Assembly (NCBI GenBank): GCA_018365995.1
Contig: JAGZIY010000004.1
Coordinates: 62,001-126,000 of the forward strand
From: Butyricicoccus pullicaecorum
GTDB taxonomy: Bacteria > Bacillota > Clostridia > Oscillospirales > Butyricicoccaceae
Length of the DNA: 64,000 nucleotides
Direction of reading: 5' to 3'
The stretch's first letter is position 1. Every line of letters starts with the position of its first letter. The notes below the pieces were generated by a model. That model had not been told where the DNA came from, did no database searches, and worked only from the letters and a program-made list of their open reading frames with translations. This document shows, one piece after another, positions 41,852 through 50,610 of this stretch. The translations under genes and the position numbers were made by a program.

Positions 41852-42811
41852 ATGATTTCTCATGGCAAAAACATCAAGATTTTCTGTGGCAACTCACATC
41901 CGGCGCTTGCAATGCAGATTGCGTCTGCACTGGGACTGCCGCTTGGAAAGGCAACTGTAAGCACTTTCTCTGATGGTGAGATTTCGGTTTCTTTTGGAGA
42001 AACCGTGCGTGGATCGGATGTATTTTTGATTCAGTCTACCTGCGAGCCGGTAAACAATAATCTGATGGAGCTGCTCATTATGATCGATGCCTGCCGTCGT
42101 GCGTCTGCTGGCCGTGTTACGGCGGTTATGCCATATTTTGGCTATGCACGTCAGGACCGCAAGAATAAAGCACGCGATCCGATTTCTGCAAAGCTCGTTG
42201 CAGACCTGCTGACAACTGCGGGTGCAGACCGTGTACTCACGATGGATTTGCATGCAACACAGATTCAGGGCTTTTTCAATATTCCGGTCGATAACATGAT
42301 GGGTGCATCTGTTATGATTCCGCATATTGCAGGCAACTTTGGTATCAATAGAGATGATCTTGTCATTGTTTCTCCGGATTTGGGTTCTGTAAACCGTGCA
42401 CGTAAATTTGCCGAAAAGCTGGATCTGCCGCTTGCCATTATTGATAAGCGTCGTCCAAAGGCAAATGTGTCTGAGGTTATGAATATTATTGGTGATGTAC
42501 GTGGTAAGAAGGTTATGCTGGTGGATGACCTGATTGATACTGCGGGTACCTTGGTACACGCAGCAGAAGCACTGGTTGAAAAAGGCGGCGCAACAGAAAT
42601 CCATGCCTGTGCAACGCATGGCGTGCTTTCTGGTCCGGCAATCGAGCGTATTCAGAACAGCCCAATCCAGACCCTGACGCTGCTTGATACCATTGCATTG
42701 CCGCAGGAAAAAATGATCGATAAGATTCATGTGCTGCCAGTTGCACCTGTGTTTACAGAAGCGATTGCGCGTATCTATGAAGAAGTATCGGTTTCTCCAC
42801 TGTTTGACTAA
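41852..42811 (+). CDS. prs: Ribose-phosphate pyrophosphokinase
   Basis: Prs makes PRPP from ribose 5-phosphate and ATP for nucleotide, His and Trp synthesis. The 319-residue protein has the class I features: FCGNSHPALAMQIASALG at the N-terminus, the catalytic flexible-loop region near 100-110 (FGYARQDRKNKARDPISAK), DLHATQIQGFF, and the PRPP-binding DDLIDTAGT (about 220-228). The start is preceded by AGGGGG. It lies 39 bases after glmU, matching the common glmU-prs pairing, and ends at a terminator. Confidence 0.97.
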   Translation: MISHGKNIKIFCGNSHPALAMQIASALGLPLGKATVSTFSDGEISVSFGETVRGSDVFLIQSTCEPVNNNLMELLIMIDACRRASAGRVTAVMPYFGYARQDRKNKARDPISAKLVADLLTTAGADRVLTMDLHATQIQGFFNIPVDNMMGASVMIPHIAGNFGINRDDLVIVSPDLGSVNRARKFAEKLDLPLAIIDKRRPKANVSEVMNIIGDVRGKKVMLVDDLIDTAGTLVHAAEALVEKGGATEIHACATHGVLSGPAIERIQNSPIQTLTLLDTIALPQEKMIDKIHVLPVAPVFTEAIARIYEEVSVSPLFD

Positions 42812-42827
42812 GCACAATAGGGAGCGT

Positions 42828-42863
42828 ATGGACGGAGCCATTTTGGGTTCCGTCCATTTTCAA
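42828..42863 (+). terminator. Terminator after prs
   Basis: ATGGACGGA and TCCGTCCAT pair around GCCATTTTGGGT (with an inner CC/GG extension), followed by TTTTC. Confidence 0.8.
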
Positions 42864-42893
42864 TATGCACGCTTTTTGTGAAGGGAGTACTTT

Positions 42894-43676
42894 ATGAAAA
42901 TTTTAGCGGTGGGAGATATTGTCTCCCAGCCGGGACTGGATACAGTCAATCGTCTGCTGCGTCGGATTCGCAAACAGTATGGCATTGATTTTGTAATTGC
43001 AAACGGAGAAAATGCTTCGGGTGTGGGCATTACCCCCAATCAGGCAGAGGATATTTTTGCTTGGGGAGTGGACGTCATCACACTGGGTAATCATGTGTTT
43101 CATAAAAGGCAAATTGTACCGTATCTGGATGACTGTGCGTATATTTTGCGTCCGGCCAATCAGGCACCGCAGCAGCCGGGACGTGGATATGGGATTTATG
43201 ACTGTTTGGGATACCGTCTGCTGGTAATCAATTTGATTGGTCGATGTGAAATGCAGTTTGGTCCAGATAATCCATTTTTGCTGGTGGATCGTATTTTACG
43301 GGAGCAGAAGGGGAAGTATGATCTTGCAGTCTGCGAGTTTCATGGCAGTGCAACGAGTGAAAAGATTGCAATGGGATTTTATCTGGATGGCAGATGCAGT
43401 GCAGTATATGGAACACATACTCATGTGCAGACCGCAGATGCGCGTGTGAATCCCAAGGGTACAGGATATATTACAGATTTAGGAATGACGGGGCCTCTGT
43501 GGTCGGTATTGGGGATAGAACCGGAGCAGTCGATTGCAATGTTCCGCGGGGATTTGACCGAGTATTTTCGACCAGCCAAAGGAGAAACTGCACTCATGGG
43601 GGCGGTTTTTGAAATCGAACCTTCTACTGGAAAATGCAATTCTGTAACACGTGTATTTGAACGTATGGATAGCTAA
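42894..43676 (+). CDS. YmdB-family metallophosphoesterase (TIGR00282)
   Basis: This 260-residue cytoplasmic enzyme belongs to the YmdB/TIGR00282 phosphodiesterases, which hydrolyse 2',3'-cyclic nucleotides in vitro and affect biofilm and RNA metabolism in Bacillus. Diagnostic motifs are MKILAVGDIVSQPG with the first metal Asp, ANGENASGVG, LGNHVFHKR, VCEFHGSATSEK and YGTHTHVQTAD. GAAGGGAG precedes the ATG. In many Firmicutes it follows rny (RNase Y), which is not seen here. Spacing suggests its own unit after the prs terminator. Confidence 0.92.
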   Translation: MKILAVGDIVSQPGLDTVNRLLRRIRKQYGIDFVIANGENASGVGITPNQAEDIFAWGVDVITLGNHVFHKRQIVPYLDDCAYILRPANQAPQQPGRGYGIYDCLGYRLLVINLIGRCEMQFGPDNPFLLVDRILREQKGKYDLAVCEFHGSATSEKIAMGFYLDGRCSAVYGTHTHVQTADARVNPKGTGYITDLGMTGPLWSVLGIEPEQSIAMFRGDLTEYFRPAKGETALMGAVFEIEPSTGKCNSVTRVFERMDS

Positions 43677-43837
43677 AGAAGCCGAAAGTATTAGATGAAC
43701 GCAGATAGACAGGAGCGGCAACTTTGAATATTAATAGTATTCCAATTTGTTTTATGTTATTACGTGGAAAAACAGCTTTTTAGATGGCACTTGCTTTTAT
43801 AGTGATTTCACAAGAGGTCTCAAATTTTACACTTAAG

Positions 43838-43888
43838 TTATTGACTACTCGGTCTATTTATGTATATAATAGACCGAGTAGTTAATAA
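43838..43888 (+). promoter_or_regulatory. Promoter and 21-bp-arm inverted-repeat operator of the tetR operon
   Basis: TTGACT (43841-43846) and TATAAT (43865-43870) are 18 bases apart. A long inverted repeat spans the promoter: left arm 43838-43858, 9-base centre, right arm 43868-43888, with 20 of 21 pairs matching. Its inner core is GACTACTCGGTCTATT facing AATAGACCGAGTAGT. Binding by the adjacent TetR protein would cover both promoter elements. Confidence 0.85.
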
Positions 43889-43904
43889 TAGGGGAGGGAT
43901 GAGG

Positions 43905-44546
43905 ATGAAACAGCAAGAGAAAACACAAAAGACAAAAGAACGTATTCTTGCTGCGGCTATTGAAGAATTTGGAAGCAAAGGCTATGATATTGCTTCAGTC
44001 AACAGCATCTGTGAGGCAGGACAGATTCCAAAAGGTTTATTGTACCACAATTTTAAAGGGAAAGATGAACTGTACTTACTATGTGTGAAGACTTGTTATG
44101 ATGAAATGACAACAGCTTTGAAAGCGCATCCGTTTGAAATTCGAAATGCAAAAGAGGGGTTACAAAATTTCCTGATGATACGGCAAAGCTTTTTTCATGA
44201 AAACCCGCACTATGCAAACATTTTTTTTAATACAGTTTTACAACCACCAAAGCATCTGGCTCGGGAACTCGTACAGCTTCGCAGCGAGATCGATGCGTAT
44301 TTCAGCCAGTGTTATCTTGCCATTTTGGAGTGTTTAACCCTACGGAATGGGATCACAAGAGAATTGGCATTGGAATACTTTTTAGCTGCCAGTGAAATGT
44401 TTAATCGTTATTTCCAGAAAAAAGCCGAGCAAAACAGAGACTATCGGGAATTGATCGAAGACCATGAAGGCAGACTGTCTGCTATCTTTGATATTATGTT
44501 CTATGGTGTCGCAAAGGAACCAACGGAGGAGCATTGTGGAGATTGA
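43905..44546 (+). CDS. TetR-family transcriptional regulator
   Basis: This 213-residue regulator has a typical N-terminal helix-turn-helix (about residues 8-54: TKERILAAAIEEFGSKGYDIASVNSICEAG, then GLLYHNFKGKDELY, where YHNF is the recognition-helix end). The remaining ~150 residues form the helical ligand and dimer domain with no family match I can name. The start at 43905 lies 6 bases after GGGGAGGG; an ATG two codons earlier would overlap the site. It starts an operon with the alarmone synthetase (11-base overlap) and the antiporter, and lies just downstream of a large inverted repeat, so autoregulation is probable. Confidence 0.92.
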   Translation: MKQQEKTQKTKERILAAAIEEFGSKGYDIASVNSICEAGQIPKGLLYHNFKGKDELYLLCVKTCYDEMTTALKAHPFEIRNAKEGLQNFLMIRQSFFHENPHYANIFFNTVLQPPKHLARELVQLRSEIDAYFSQCYLAILECLTLRNGITRELALEYFLAASEMFNRYFQKKAEQNRDYRELIEDHEGRLSAIFDIMFYGVAKEPTEEHCGD

Positions 44547-45222
44547 AGAAAAGCCGTTCACATTTGGCGATTTGGTATCCGGCGATGATACAGAAAGCTT
44601 TTTGGCGTCTGCTTTGCCGTTCCAGAAGCTGATGATGCAGTACCAATGCGCCATGCTGGAAGTACAAACAAAATTTGAAGTGTTTGATAAGGAACTTTCC
44701 CTGTATGGAGAACGAAATCCGATTGAAACCATATCCTGTCGGATAAAGCGCCCGTTAAGCATTGTAGAAAAGCTAAAACGGAAAGGGTTAGACATTTCCA
44801 TTCAGAATATTCAGGAAAATATTTATGACATTGCTGGAATTCGTGTGATTTGTGCTTTCCCAGAAAATATTTATATCCTTGCAGAAAAAATCTGTCAACA
44901 AGATGATATCCGCCTTGTTAAGAAAAAGGACTACATACAGACTCCAAAGGCAAACGGATATCGAAGTCTGCATCTGATTTTAGAAGTCCCTGTATTTTTT
45001 GCGGAAGAAAAAAAGTGGATGCCGGTTGAAGTCCAGTTCCGAACAATTGCTATGGATTTTTGGGCAAGTATTGAACATAAGCTTCGATATAAAAAGAATC
45101 TTTGTGAACCGATTTCCGCGGATATTTCGGAAGATTTGCGGCACTGTGCAGAAGAAATACACCAAATGGATTTACGTATGCAGGCAATCAATGAAAAAAT
45201 AAAGCAATCAGGAGGTTTTTAA
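44536..45222 (+). CDS. Small alarmone synthetase, RelQ/YjbM type (GTP pyrophosphokinase)
   Basis: This 228-residue protein should transfer pyrophosphate from ATP to GTP or GDP, making (p)ppGpp, without the hydrolase domain of RelA. Motifs include SCRIKRPLSIVEKL (about residues 72-85), IYDIAGIRVICAFPENIYILAE, TPKANGYRSLHLILEVP and the catalytic VEVQFRTIAMDFWASIEHKLRYKK. The GTG start follows CGGAGGA by 5 bases and overlaps the tetR end. It is transcribed with TetR and a CPA2 antiporter, so alarmone synthesis may respond to the TetR ligand. Usual relatives are regulated by other means. Confidence 0.9.
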   Translation: MEIEEKPFTFGDLVSGDDTESFLASALPFQKLMMQYQCAMLEVQTKFEVFDKELSLYGERNPIETISCRIKRPLSIVEKLKRKGLDISIQNIQENIYDIAGIRVICAFPENIYILAEKICQQDDIRLVKKKDYIQTPKANGYRSLHLILEVPVFFAEEKKWMPVEVQFRTIAMDFWASIEHKLRYKKNLCEPISADISEDLRHCAEEIHQMDLRMQAINEKIKQSGGF

Positions 45223-45246
45223 TTTGGAGAGGTTTGGTGAAGTGAA

Positions 45247-46491
45247 ATGATTCTGTTATTGCTGAGATTATTGCTTACCATAGGAATTGCTGTTCTTGTG
45301 GGTAAGCTTGTATCAAAAGTAAAGCTGCCATCTATATTGGGGTGGCTAATTACAGGAATGATTTTAGGACCTCACGCACTATCGCTGATGAATCAGCAGC
45401 TTTTAGATGCACAATGGTATCAGACAGTTGTTCATGTTCTCGAGTGTGGTGTTGGTCTGATGATAGGAACGGAACTTGTCTGGAACAAAATGAAACGGTC
45501 AGGAAAAGCTATTGTTATTACCACACTGACACAATCATTGGGTACATTTTTTGTTGTGTCATTGGTTTTTGGCATCGTATTCTATGTATCGAATATTCCG
45601 GTTTATTTAGCTTTTATTTTTGGTGGAATTGCGCTTGCGACAGCACCAGCACCTGCATTATCCATTGTCAGGGAGTTTATGACCACTGGCCCGGTTACGA
45701 AAACATTAATCCCCATGGCAGCGCTAGATGATATTGTAGGCTGTATCGTTTTTTTCACAACGATTGCCATTGTGGCAGGCAACCTTTCTGCTGGTGATTT
45801 GCCCGCATACATGATTGCACTGGTTGTCATTCTTCCGTTGCTTATTGGTGTTGTAACCGGTTTGGCAGCGGGCTTGGTGTTGAAAAAAGAGAGAAGCAAA
45901 TCAGTTACACTGATTCTGCTGATTGCCATGATTATAGTGGCTTCCGCTGTGGGGTTTGTTTTTAATACATTGGTGCTACCCCGACCCGTTCTGAATTTTA
46001 TGCTCATTGGCATGGCATTTTCAGCGACATTCTCTAATATGATTTCTGAAATAAGACTGGAACAGATTATGGAGGGGTTTAATCCCGTTTTGGGTATCGC
46101 CATGATCGTCGTGATTCTGAATTTGGGCGCGCCACTGGATTACCACTTGATTCTTGGGGCTGGTCTATTTACTGCCATTTATATTCTGACAAGAGCAGCA
46201 GGGAAATATTTCGGCGCTTATTTTGGAGCAAGTATCACAAAATGCCCAGAAACCGTGAAAAAATATCTCGGTCTTACGTTGTTGCCGCACTCTGGCGTTT
46301 CCTTGGTATTTACTGGTATTGCGGTTTCGGTTTTAACTGCACCGGCTCCTGAATGTGCAAAAATTGTGCAAGGAACGATTGCGGCTGCAGCTGTAATCAA
46401 TGAGATTATTGCTGTAATCGCAGCGAAAAAGGGATTTGAATGGGCTGGCGAATTGAATGGTTTAGCAGACAGAAGAGCAGAAGATATGTAG
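45247..46491 (+). CDS. CPA2-family cation:proton antiporter
   Basis: This 414-residue membrane protein has about twelve hydrophobic segments and no cytoplasmic TrkA-N domain. The N-terminus LPSILGWLITGMILGPHAL is typical of the Na+/H+ exchanger fold (PF00999). The central membrane segment has the FGGIALATAPAPALSIVREF and ALDDIVGCIVFF signatures, with the paired Asp likely involved in ion exchange. The start is 24 bases after the alarmone synthetase. The ion could be Na+ or K+. Operon context suggests a stress exporter adjusting pH or ion balance. Confidence 0.9.
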   Translation: MILLLLRLLLTIGIAVLVGKLVSKVKLPSILGWLITGMILGPHALSLMNQQLLDAQWYQTVVHVLECGVGLMIGTELVWNKMKRSGKAIVITTLTQSLGTFFVVSLVFGIVFYVSNIPVYLAFIFGGIALATAPAPALSIVREFMTTGPVTKTLIPMAALDDIVGCIVFFTTIAIVAGNLSAGDLPAYMIALVVILPLLIGVVTGLAAGLVLKKERSKSVTLILLIAMIIVASAVGFVFNTLVLPRPVLNFMLIGMAFSATFSNMISEIRLEQIMEGFNPVLGIAMIVVILNLGAPLDYHLILGAGLFTAIYILTRAAGKYFGAYFGASITKCPETVKKYLGLTLLPHSGVSLVFTGIAVSVLTAPAPECAKIVQGTIAAAAVINEIIAVIAAKKGFEWAGELNGLADRRAEDM

Positions 46492-46658
46492 TCAGCACAC
46501 AGATATCAGCTGTAATGATGTATGACTTTTGCAAATGCAAGGAGGTGCATCGGAAAATGGACGTGCAATTTTAAGATGAGAGAACTTACAGAAAATAGTG
46601 GGTTTTAGCTGTATAATTATCGTTTTAATGGGTAATTGGATTAAAATATAATAATATA

Positions 46659-46702
46659 AAATCGCTGCTCATAGAACTTAGTTCTATGAGCAGCGATTTT
46701 GT
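46659..46702. terminator. Strong bidirectional terminator
   Basis: AAAATCGCTGCTCATAGAAC and GTTCTATGAGCAGCGATTTT form a perfect 20-base stem around a short TTA(G) loop, flanked by A on the left and T on the right. It ends the tetR operon and probably also the purA-cation transporter unit. Between 46492 and 46658 I see no gene. Confidence 0.9.
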
Positions 46703-46876
46703 GTCGTAAAGAAAAATATTAGAAAAAACATCCTTAGAGTATGAAACAAAACAAAGAGAATTGACGGCATTTGTCACCAACAGCAAACCACTGTTGGTAT
46801 CTGAAAACAGGATAAGGCAACTAATTTTGATATCTTCGCCGCAATAATCCTTGGGTACATGGGAATAGGGAACCAA
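46703..46876 (-). pseudogene. Possible degraded coding remnant (NERD-nuclease-like ending)
   Basis: A minus-strand frame reads CGEDIKISCLILFSDTNSGL followed by LLVTNAVNSLCFVSYSKDVF. The ISCLILFSDTN pattern recalls the IxxVVVFSN strand of NERD-type nuclease domains. It is short, has no ribosome binding site or plausible N-terminus, and ends inside the terminator, so at best it is a truncated remnant. Chance is possible. Confidence 0.25.
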
Positions 46877-46900
46877 TGTTATGGGTGCGCTGCTTTGTTT

Positions 46901-47845
46901 TTATTTGTTTTCACACATGGTGGAAACTGGATGATAGACGTGGTGCAGCTTTTCGGATACTACAATCAGCTCACAGGTGGTATCGGAAAACTGTGTGTTG
47001 ACCTGTTCGTTGACGAGCTGTGTGGTCTGCTCCAGCTGGGAGATGGAGAGGGTGTCGTTTGGAATTTCAAAATAAACAGATACCCAAAGATGACGACCGG
47101 TTTTTGTAATATCGAAAAAGACAGGGGAATACTGTTGTGTATTCAGAATATCTGTACAGATATTTTTGATGGTCTGGACGGTTTCCGCATCTGGAGAAAA
47201 GAGAAAGATTTCCTTGACAGCACCCCAAAGAACCTGTATCGTCTCTGGTAAAATCAAAATCATAACAGCGATTGCCATGATCTGGTCAAAGTACGGAGTG
47301 ATAAATACAAGTGGGGTGTGTTCCAGAAAGGTGGAGGCAAAAAAGGCGATAGATAATCCTAAGCTATATCCAATATCCAGCTTCCAGCCTAAAATCTCCA
47401 TATCCACCGTTGGGGAGGATAAATTGCGGTTTAGGTTTTTGATGAGAATAAAAATCACAACACTCGCAATACCAAGCACCAACTGAAAAAGGGAGACCTG
47501 ACTGCTATTGACCGGATTTCCACCGGCAAGCGCACATTCTATGACCTCGGCAGAAATGCCGAATGTTACGGAAAGCATCATGACACCTTTGATAAGGAGA
47601 AAAATGGTTTCTACCTGATAAAAACTATACGGATATTTTTCTGAAATCGGCTTGTGGAATAGGGGAATGAGAAATAGCGTCAGCCCGATAAAAACAAGCT
47701 CTGAGGAATCGTATACGGCATCTGTAAGAGCGGACTGTGAATGGCTGTAAATGGCAAAACAGAATTCAGTGACTGCAAAGAGCAGTCCTGATAGAAATGA
47801 GATCCATAAAATCAGTCGTTCCTTCTTCTTTTCGGATAATTGCAT
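46901..47845 (-). CDS. CDF-type cation diffusion facilitator homologue with altered metal sites
   Basis: This 314-residue membrane protein has six hydrophobic segments (about 10-215) and a cytoplasmic C-terminal domain (about 215-300), as in CDF exporters of Zn, Fe or Mn. The first site is ALTDAVYDSSEL with two Asp. The second would be expected as HxxxD near residue 155, but the sequence is LGWKLDIGYS, keeping Asp and losing His. So the metal preference may differ or transport may be weak. The gene starts 45 bases after purA on the same strand, with GGAGGG upstream, so the two are probably cotranscribed. Confidence 0.85.
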   Translation of the reverse strand: MQLSEKKKERLILWISFLSGLLFAVTEFCFAIYSHSQSALTDAVYDSSELVFIGLTLFLIPLFHKPISEKYPYSFYQVETIFLLIKGVMMLSVTFGISAEVIECALAGGNPVNSSQVSLFQLVLGIASVVIFILIKNLNRNLSSPTVDMEILGWKLDIGYSLGLSIAFFASTFLEHTPLVFITPYFDQIMAIAVMILILPETIQVLWGAVKEIFLFSPDAETVQTIKNICTDILNTQQYSPVFFDITKTGRHLWVSVYFEIPNDTLSISQLEQTTQLVNEQVNTQFSDTTCELIVVSEKLHHVYHPVSTMCENK

Positions 47846-47890
47846 AGCTGCTATGCCCTCCTATCGAATGGAAACAATCTTTTTTTATGT

Positions 47891-49162
47891 TCAAAGAGAA
47901 ATGACCTGATCGCGGGCTGGACCAACGCCTAGCATGGAAACCGGACAGCCGCAAATCTTTTCAAGTGCTTTAATATAGCTTTGAATGGACTGCGGCAAAT
48001 CGGCAAAGGTGCGGCAGCCTGTAATATCCTCATCAAAGCCATCAAATTCCTCGTAAATGGGTGTACAGTGCTCTAAATCGGCAAAGTTTGCAGGAAATTC
48101 TTCGATACGCTTGCCGTTAATTTCATAGGCAACACAGACCTTCAGTTTGGGGAGTCCGCGCAGTGGGTCGATTTTGTTGATAACCATTTCGGTGAGTCCG
48201 TTGACGCGCACTGCATAGCGTGCAATCACGGCATCAAACCAGCCGGTTCGGCGTGGACGTCCGGTCACGGTGCCAAATTCGCCGCCGGCATTTCGAATAT
48301 AGTCTCCGGTTTCATCAAAAAGTTCGGTGGGGAAGGGACCCTTACCCACACGGGTTGTATAGCTTTTGAAAATCCCCATAATATCGGTGACAGCAGAAGG
48401 ACCAACACCGGAGCCGATGCAGCAGCCGCCGGCAACCGGATGGGACGAGGTCACATAGGGATAGGTGCCCATATCGAGGTCGAGCAGTGTGCCTTGTGCG
48501 CCTTCGAATAGCACAAACTTTCCAGATTTGACTGCGTTATAGGTCAGAATGGAGGTGTCTGTGACATAGGCGCGCAAACGTTCGGCATAGCCGCGGTATT
48601 CTTCAAGTACGCTGTCAATATCAATGGGATCTCCGCCATATACACCAGTGATGACCTGATTTTTTCGTGCGCAGGCTGCGCGCATGACATTTTCAAAATG
48701 GTTGGGGTCAATGAAATCGTGCATACGGATTCCAATGCGCTCCGACTTATCCATATAGGTAGGCCCAATGCCCTTTTTTGTTGTACCGATATCATCATTA
48801 CCGCGCGCCTGCTCGGAGAGTGCATCTAAAGAGAGATGCCATGGAAGGATACAGTGACAGCGGGCGTCGATAAACAGTTTGTCGCAGGAAATGCCCTTTT
48901 GTGTTAGACCATCAATTTCCATGAGGACGTTACGCGGATCGACAACCACACCGGGACCGATGACATTAATGCAGTCAGAGTATAAAATACCGGAAGGAAT
49001 GAGCTGCAGTTTGTATTTTTCTCCGTTTACAACAACGGTATGACCTGCATTGTTGCCGCCTTGGCTGCGCACCACCAAATCTGCATGCGCTGCAAAAATG
49101 TCAATGAATTTACCCTTGCCTTCATCGCCCCATTGAGCACCTAAAATAACTTTGCCAGGCAT
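47891..49162 (-). CDS. purA: Adenylosuccinate synthetase
   Basis: PurA joins IMP and Asp using GTP, the first step from IMP to AMP. The 423-residue protein has the GAQWGDEGKGKFID phosphate loop (residues 8-21, with the catalytic Asp), GGNNAGHTVVV with the catalytic His (near residue 41), and KKGIGPTYMDK. Length is normal. The start is preceded by AAGGGG. It stands alone with its own promoter and is followed by the cation transporter gene, the only operon partner visible. Confidence 0.97.
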   Translation of the reverse strand: MPGKVILGAQWGDEGKGKFIDIFAAHADLVVRSQGGNNAGHTVVVNGEKYKLQLIPSGILYSDCINVIGPGVVVDPRNVLMEIDGLTQKGISCDKLFIDARCHCILPWHLSLDALSEQARGNDDIGTTKKGIGPTYMDKSERIGIRMHDFIDPNHFENVMRAACARKNQVITGVYGGDPIDIDSVLEEYRGYAERLRAYVTDTSILTYNAVKSGKFVLFEGAQGTLLDLDMGTYPYVTSSHPVAGGCCIGSGVGPSAVTDIMGIFKSYTTRVGKGPFPTELFDETGDYIRNAGGEFGTVTGRPRRTGWFDAVIARYAVRVNGLTEMVINKIDPLRGLPKLKVCVAYEINGKRIEEFPANFADLEHCTPIYEEFDGFDEDITGCRTFADLPQSIQSYIKALEKICGCPVSMLGVGPARDQVISL

Positions 49163-49231
49163 GATATAAGCCCCTTTCGTGAATGAAAAATCGTAGAATC
49201 AATAAGATTATGCTTCAAAATGTACGGATTT

Positions 49232-49260
49232 ATTATACAGCAGCCAATCATCGAGTACAA
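49232..49260 (-). promoter_or_regulatory. Promoter of purA
   Basis: On the minus strand TTGTAC (49260-49255) and TATAAT (49237-49232) are 17 bases apart, about 70 bases before the start. Confidence 0.75.
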
Positions 49261-49388
49261 TAGAAAATACTAAAAAAAAGAGCACAAACCGCTCCTTTGG
49301 GGATTTCGAACCTTTTTGGCAGGGGGAGAAAATAAAAATCTGTGATTCCTGACGAAATGCGGGCAAACTACGGGAATATGGAAATTAG

Positions 49389-49417
49389 TTGGCACATGGA
49401 AATTATGCTGGTATAAT
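49389..49417 (+). promoter_or_regulatory. Promoter of the desulfurase-thiI genes
   Basis: TTGGCA and TATAAT are 17 bases apart, about 46 bases before the start codon. It faces away from the purA promoter; 49261-49388 holds nothing else I can name. Confidence 0.8.
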
Positions 49418-49462
49418 AGAAAAGAATAAAAGAACAGAGTGTTCAGGAGGTTTCCTAAAATC

Positions 49463-50596
49463 ATGATACATTATTTGGACAACTCCGCTACGACAATGGT
49501 GCTTCCGGAGGCGCAGGAGGCAGCCACACATGCAATGCATGAGATGTTTGGTAACCCGTCATCTTTGCACCGTATGGGGATTGATGCGGCGCGCTGTTTG
49601 AAGGAAAGCCGCGAAGCCGCAGCGGCTGCAATGGGCTGCACAGCCGCAGAACTCTATTTTGTCTCAGGTGGTACAGAGGGCATCAATACCGCAATTTTTG
49701 GTGCGGCACGCAAAAATCGTCATCTGGGAAAGCATATTGTGACCTCAGCCATAGAGCATGCTGCTACCTTGCAGGCCTGCCGCAGGCTCGAAGGCGAAGG
49801 ATATATGGTAACATACATTCAGCCGGATGCAGAGGGACATATTTCTGCGCAAGATGTGATAGAGGCAATCCGGTCGGATACGATTTTGGTGACTTTGATG
49901 TTGGTCAACAATGAAGTTGGTACGGTATTACCAATTGCGGAAGTTGGAAAAGCACTCAAACAGAAATGCCCACAGGCATTGTTTCATGTAGATGCTGTAC
50001 AAGGACTGTTCCGCGTACCCCTGACGCCGAAAAAATGGAACTGTGATTTGATGAGCGTGAGCGGACATAAAATCGGTGCGCCCAAGGGGATTGGCGCTTT
50101 TTATATGAAGCGCGAGGTGCGTCTCGCGCCATATCTCGTGGGCGGTGGACAGGAAAACGGATTTCGTGCAGGAACCGAACCTATGCCGCAGATTGCGGCT
50201 TTTGCGGCTGCCTGTCGGGTGCGCGCGGCGCAGATGGAAGCAGACTCTGCCCATGTTGCGGCGCTCAAGGCATACCTCAGGCAGCAGGTGGAGACGTATC
50301 TGCCGTGGACCTTATGGAACGGAGCGCCGGATATTCCGCATGTAGTGAGCCTGTCGCTGCCGGAGTGTAAGAGCGAAGTGATGCTGCGTGTGCTGGAATC
50401 CAGAGATGTTTTTGTGTCCGCAGGTTCGGCATGCTCCAAGGGAAAAGAAAGCCATGTACTGCGTGCCATGGGATTGGACAAGGCACGAATCGACAGTGCG
50501 CTGCGGGTATCCTTTGCACCATATAATACAAATGAGGATATTGATGCGCTCGTTGCAGGCTTGCAGGCGGGCGCAAAAATGCTGAAGCGAAGATAA
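49463..50596 (+). CDS. Cysteine desulfurase (NifS/IscS family)
   Basis: This PLP enzyme removes sulfur from cysteine as a persulfide. The 377-residue protein starts at the ATG 12 bases after AGGAGG (MIHYLDNSATT is the family opening). It has the PLP lysine in SVSGHKIGAPKGIGAFY (near residue 200), the HVDAVQ motif and the catalytic-Cys loop SAGSACSKGKESHVL (near residue 320). The next gene, 14 bases on, is thiI. By analogy with Bacillus NifZ-ThiI, this desulfurase probably supplies sulfur for tRNA 4-thiouridine rather than for iron-sulfur clusters. Confidence 0.93.
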   Translation: MIHYLDNSATTMVLPEAQEAATHAMHEMFGNPSSLHRMGIDAARCLKESREAAAAAMGCTAAELYFVSGGTEGINTAIFGAARKNRHLGKHIVTSAIEHAATLQACRRLEGEGYMVTYIQPDAEGHISAQDVIEAIRSDTILVTLMLVNNEVGTVLPIAEVGKALKQKCPQALFHVDAVQGLFRVPLTPKKWNCDLMSVSGHKIGAPKGIGAFYMKREVRLAPYLVGGGQENGFRAGTEPMPQIAAFAAACRVRAAQMEADSAHVAALKAYLRQQVETYLPWTLWNGAPDIPHVVSLSLPECKSEVMLRVLESRDVFVSAGSACSKGKESHVLRAMGLDKARIDSALRVSFAPYNTNEDIDALVAGLQAGAKMLKRR

Positions 50597-50610
50597 GAAA
50601 GGGATTGCTT

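Noticed and set aside
41894..42841. Minus-strand open frame of 315 codons opposite prs
   Set aside because: It is the antisense shadow of prs; composition is Cys/Arg/His-rich and no family is visible.
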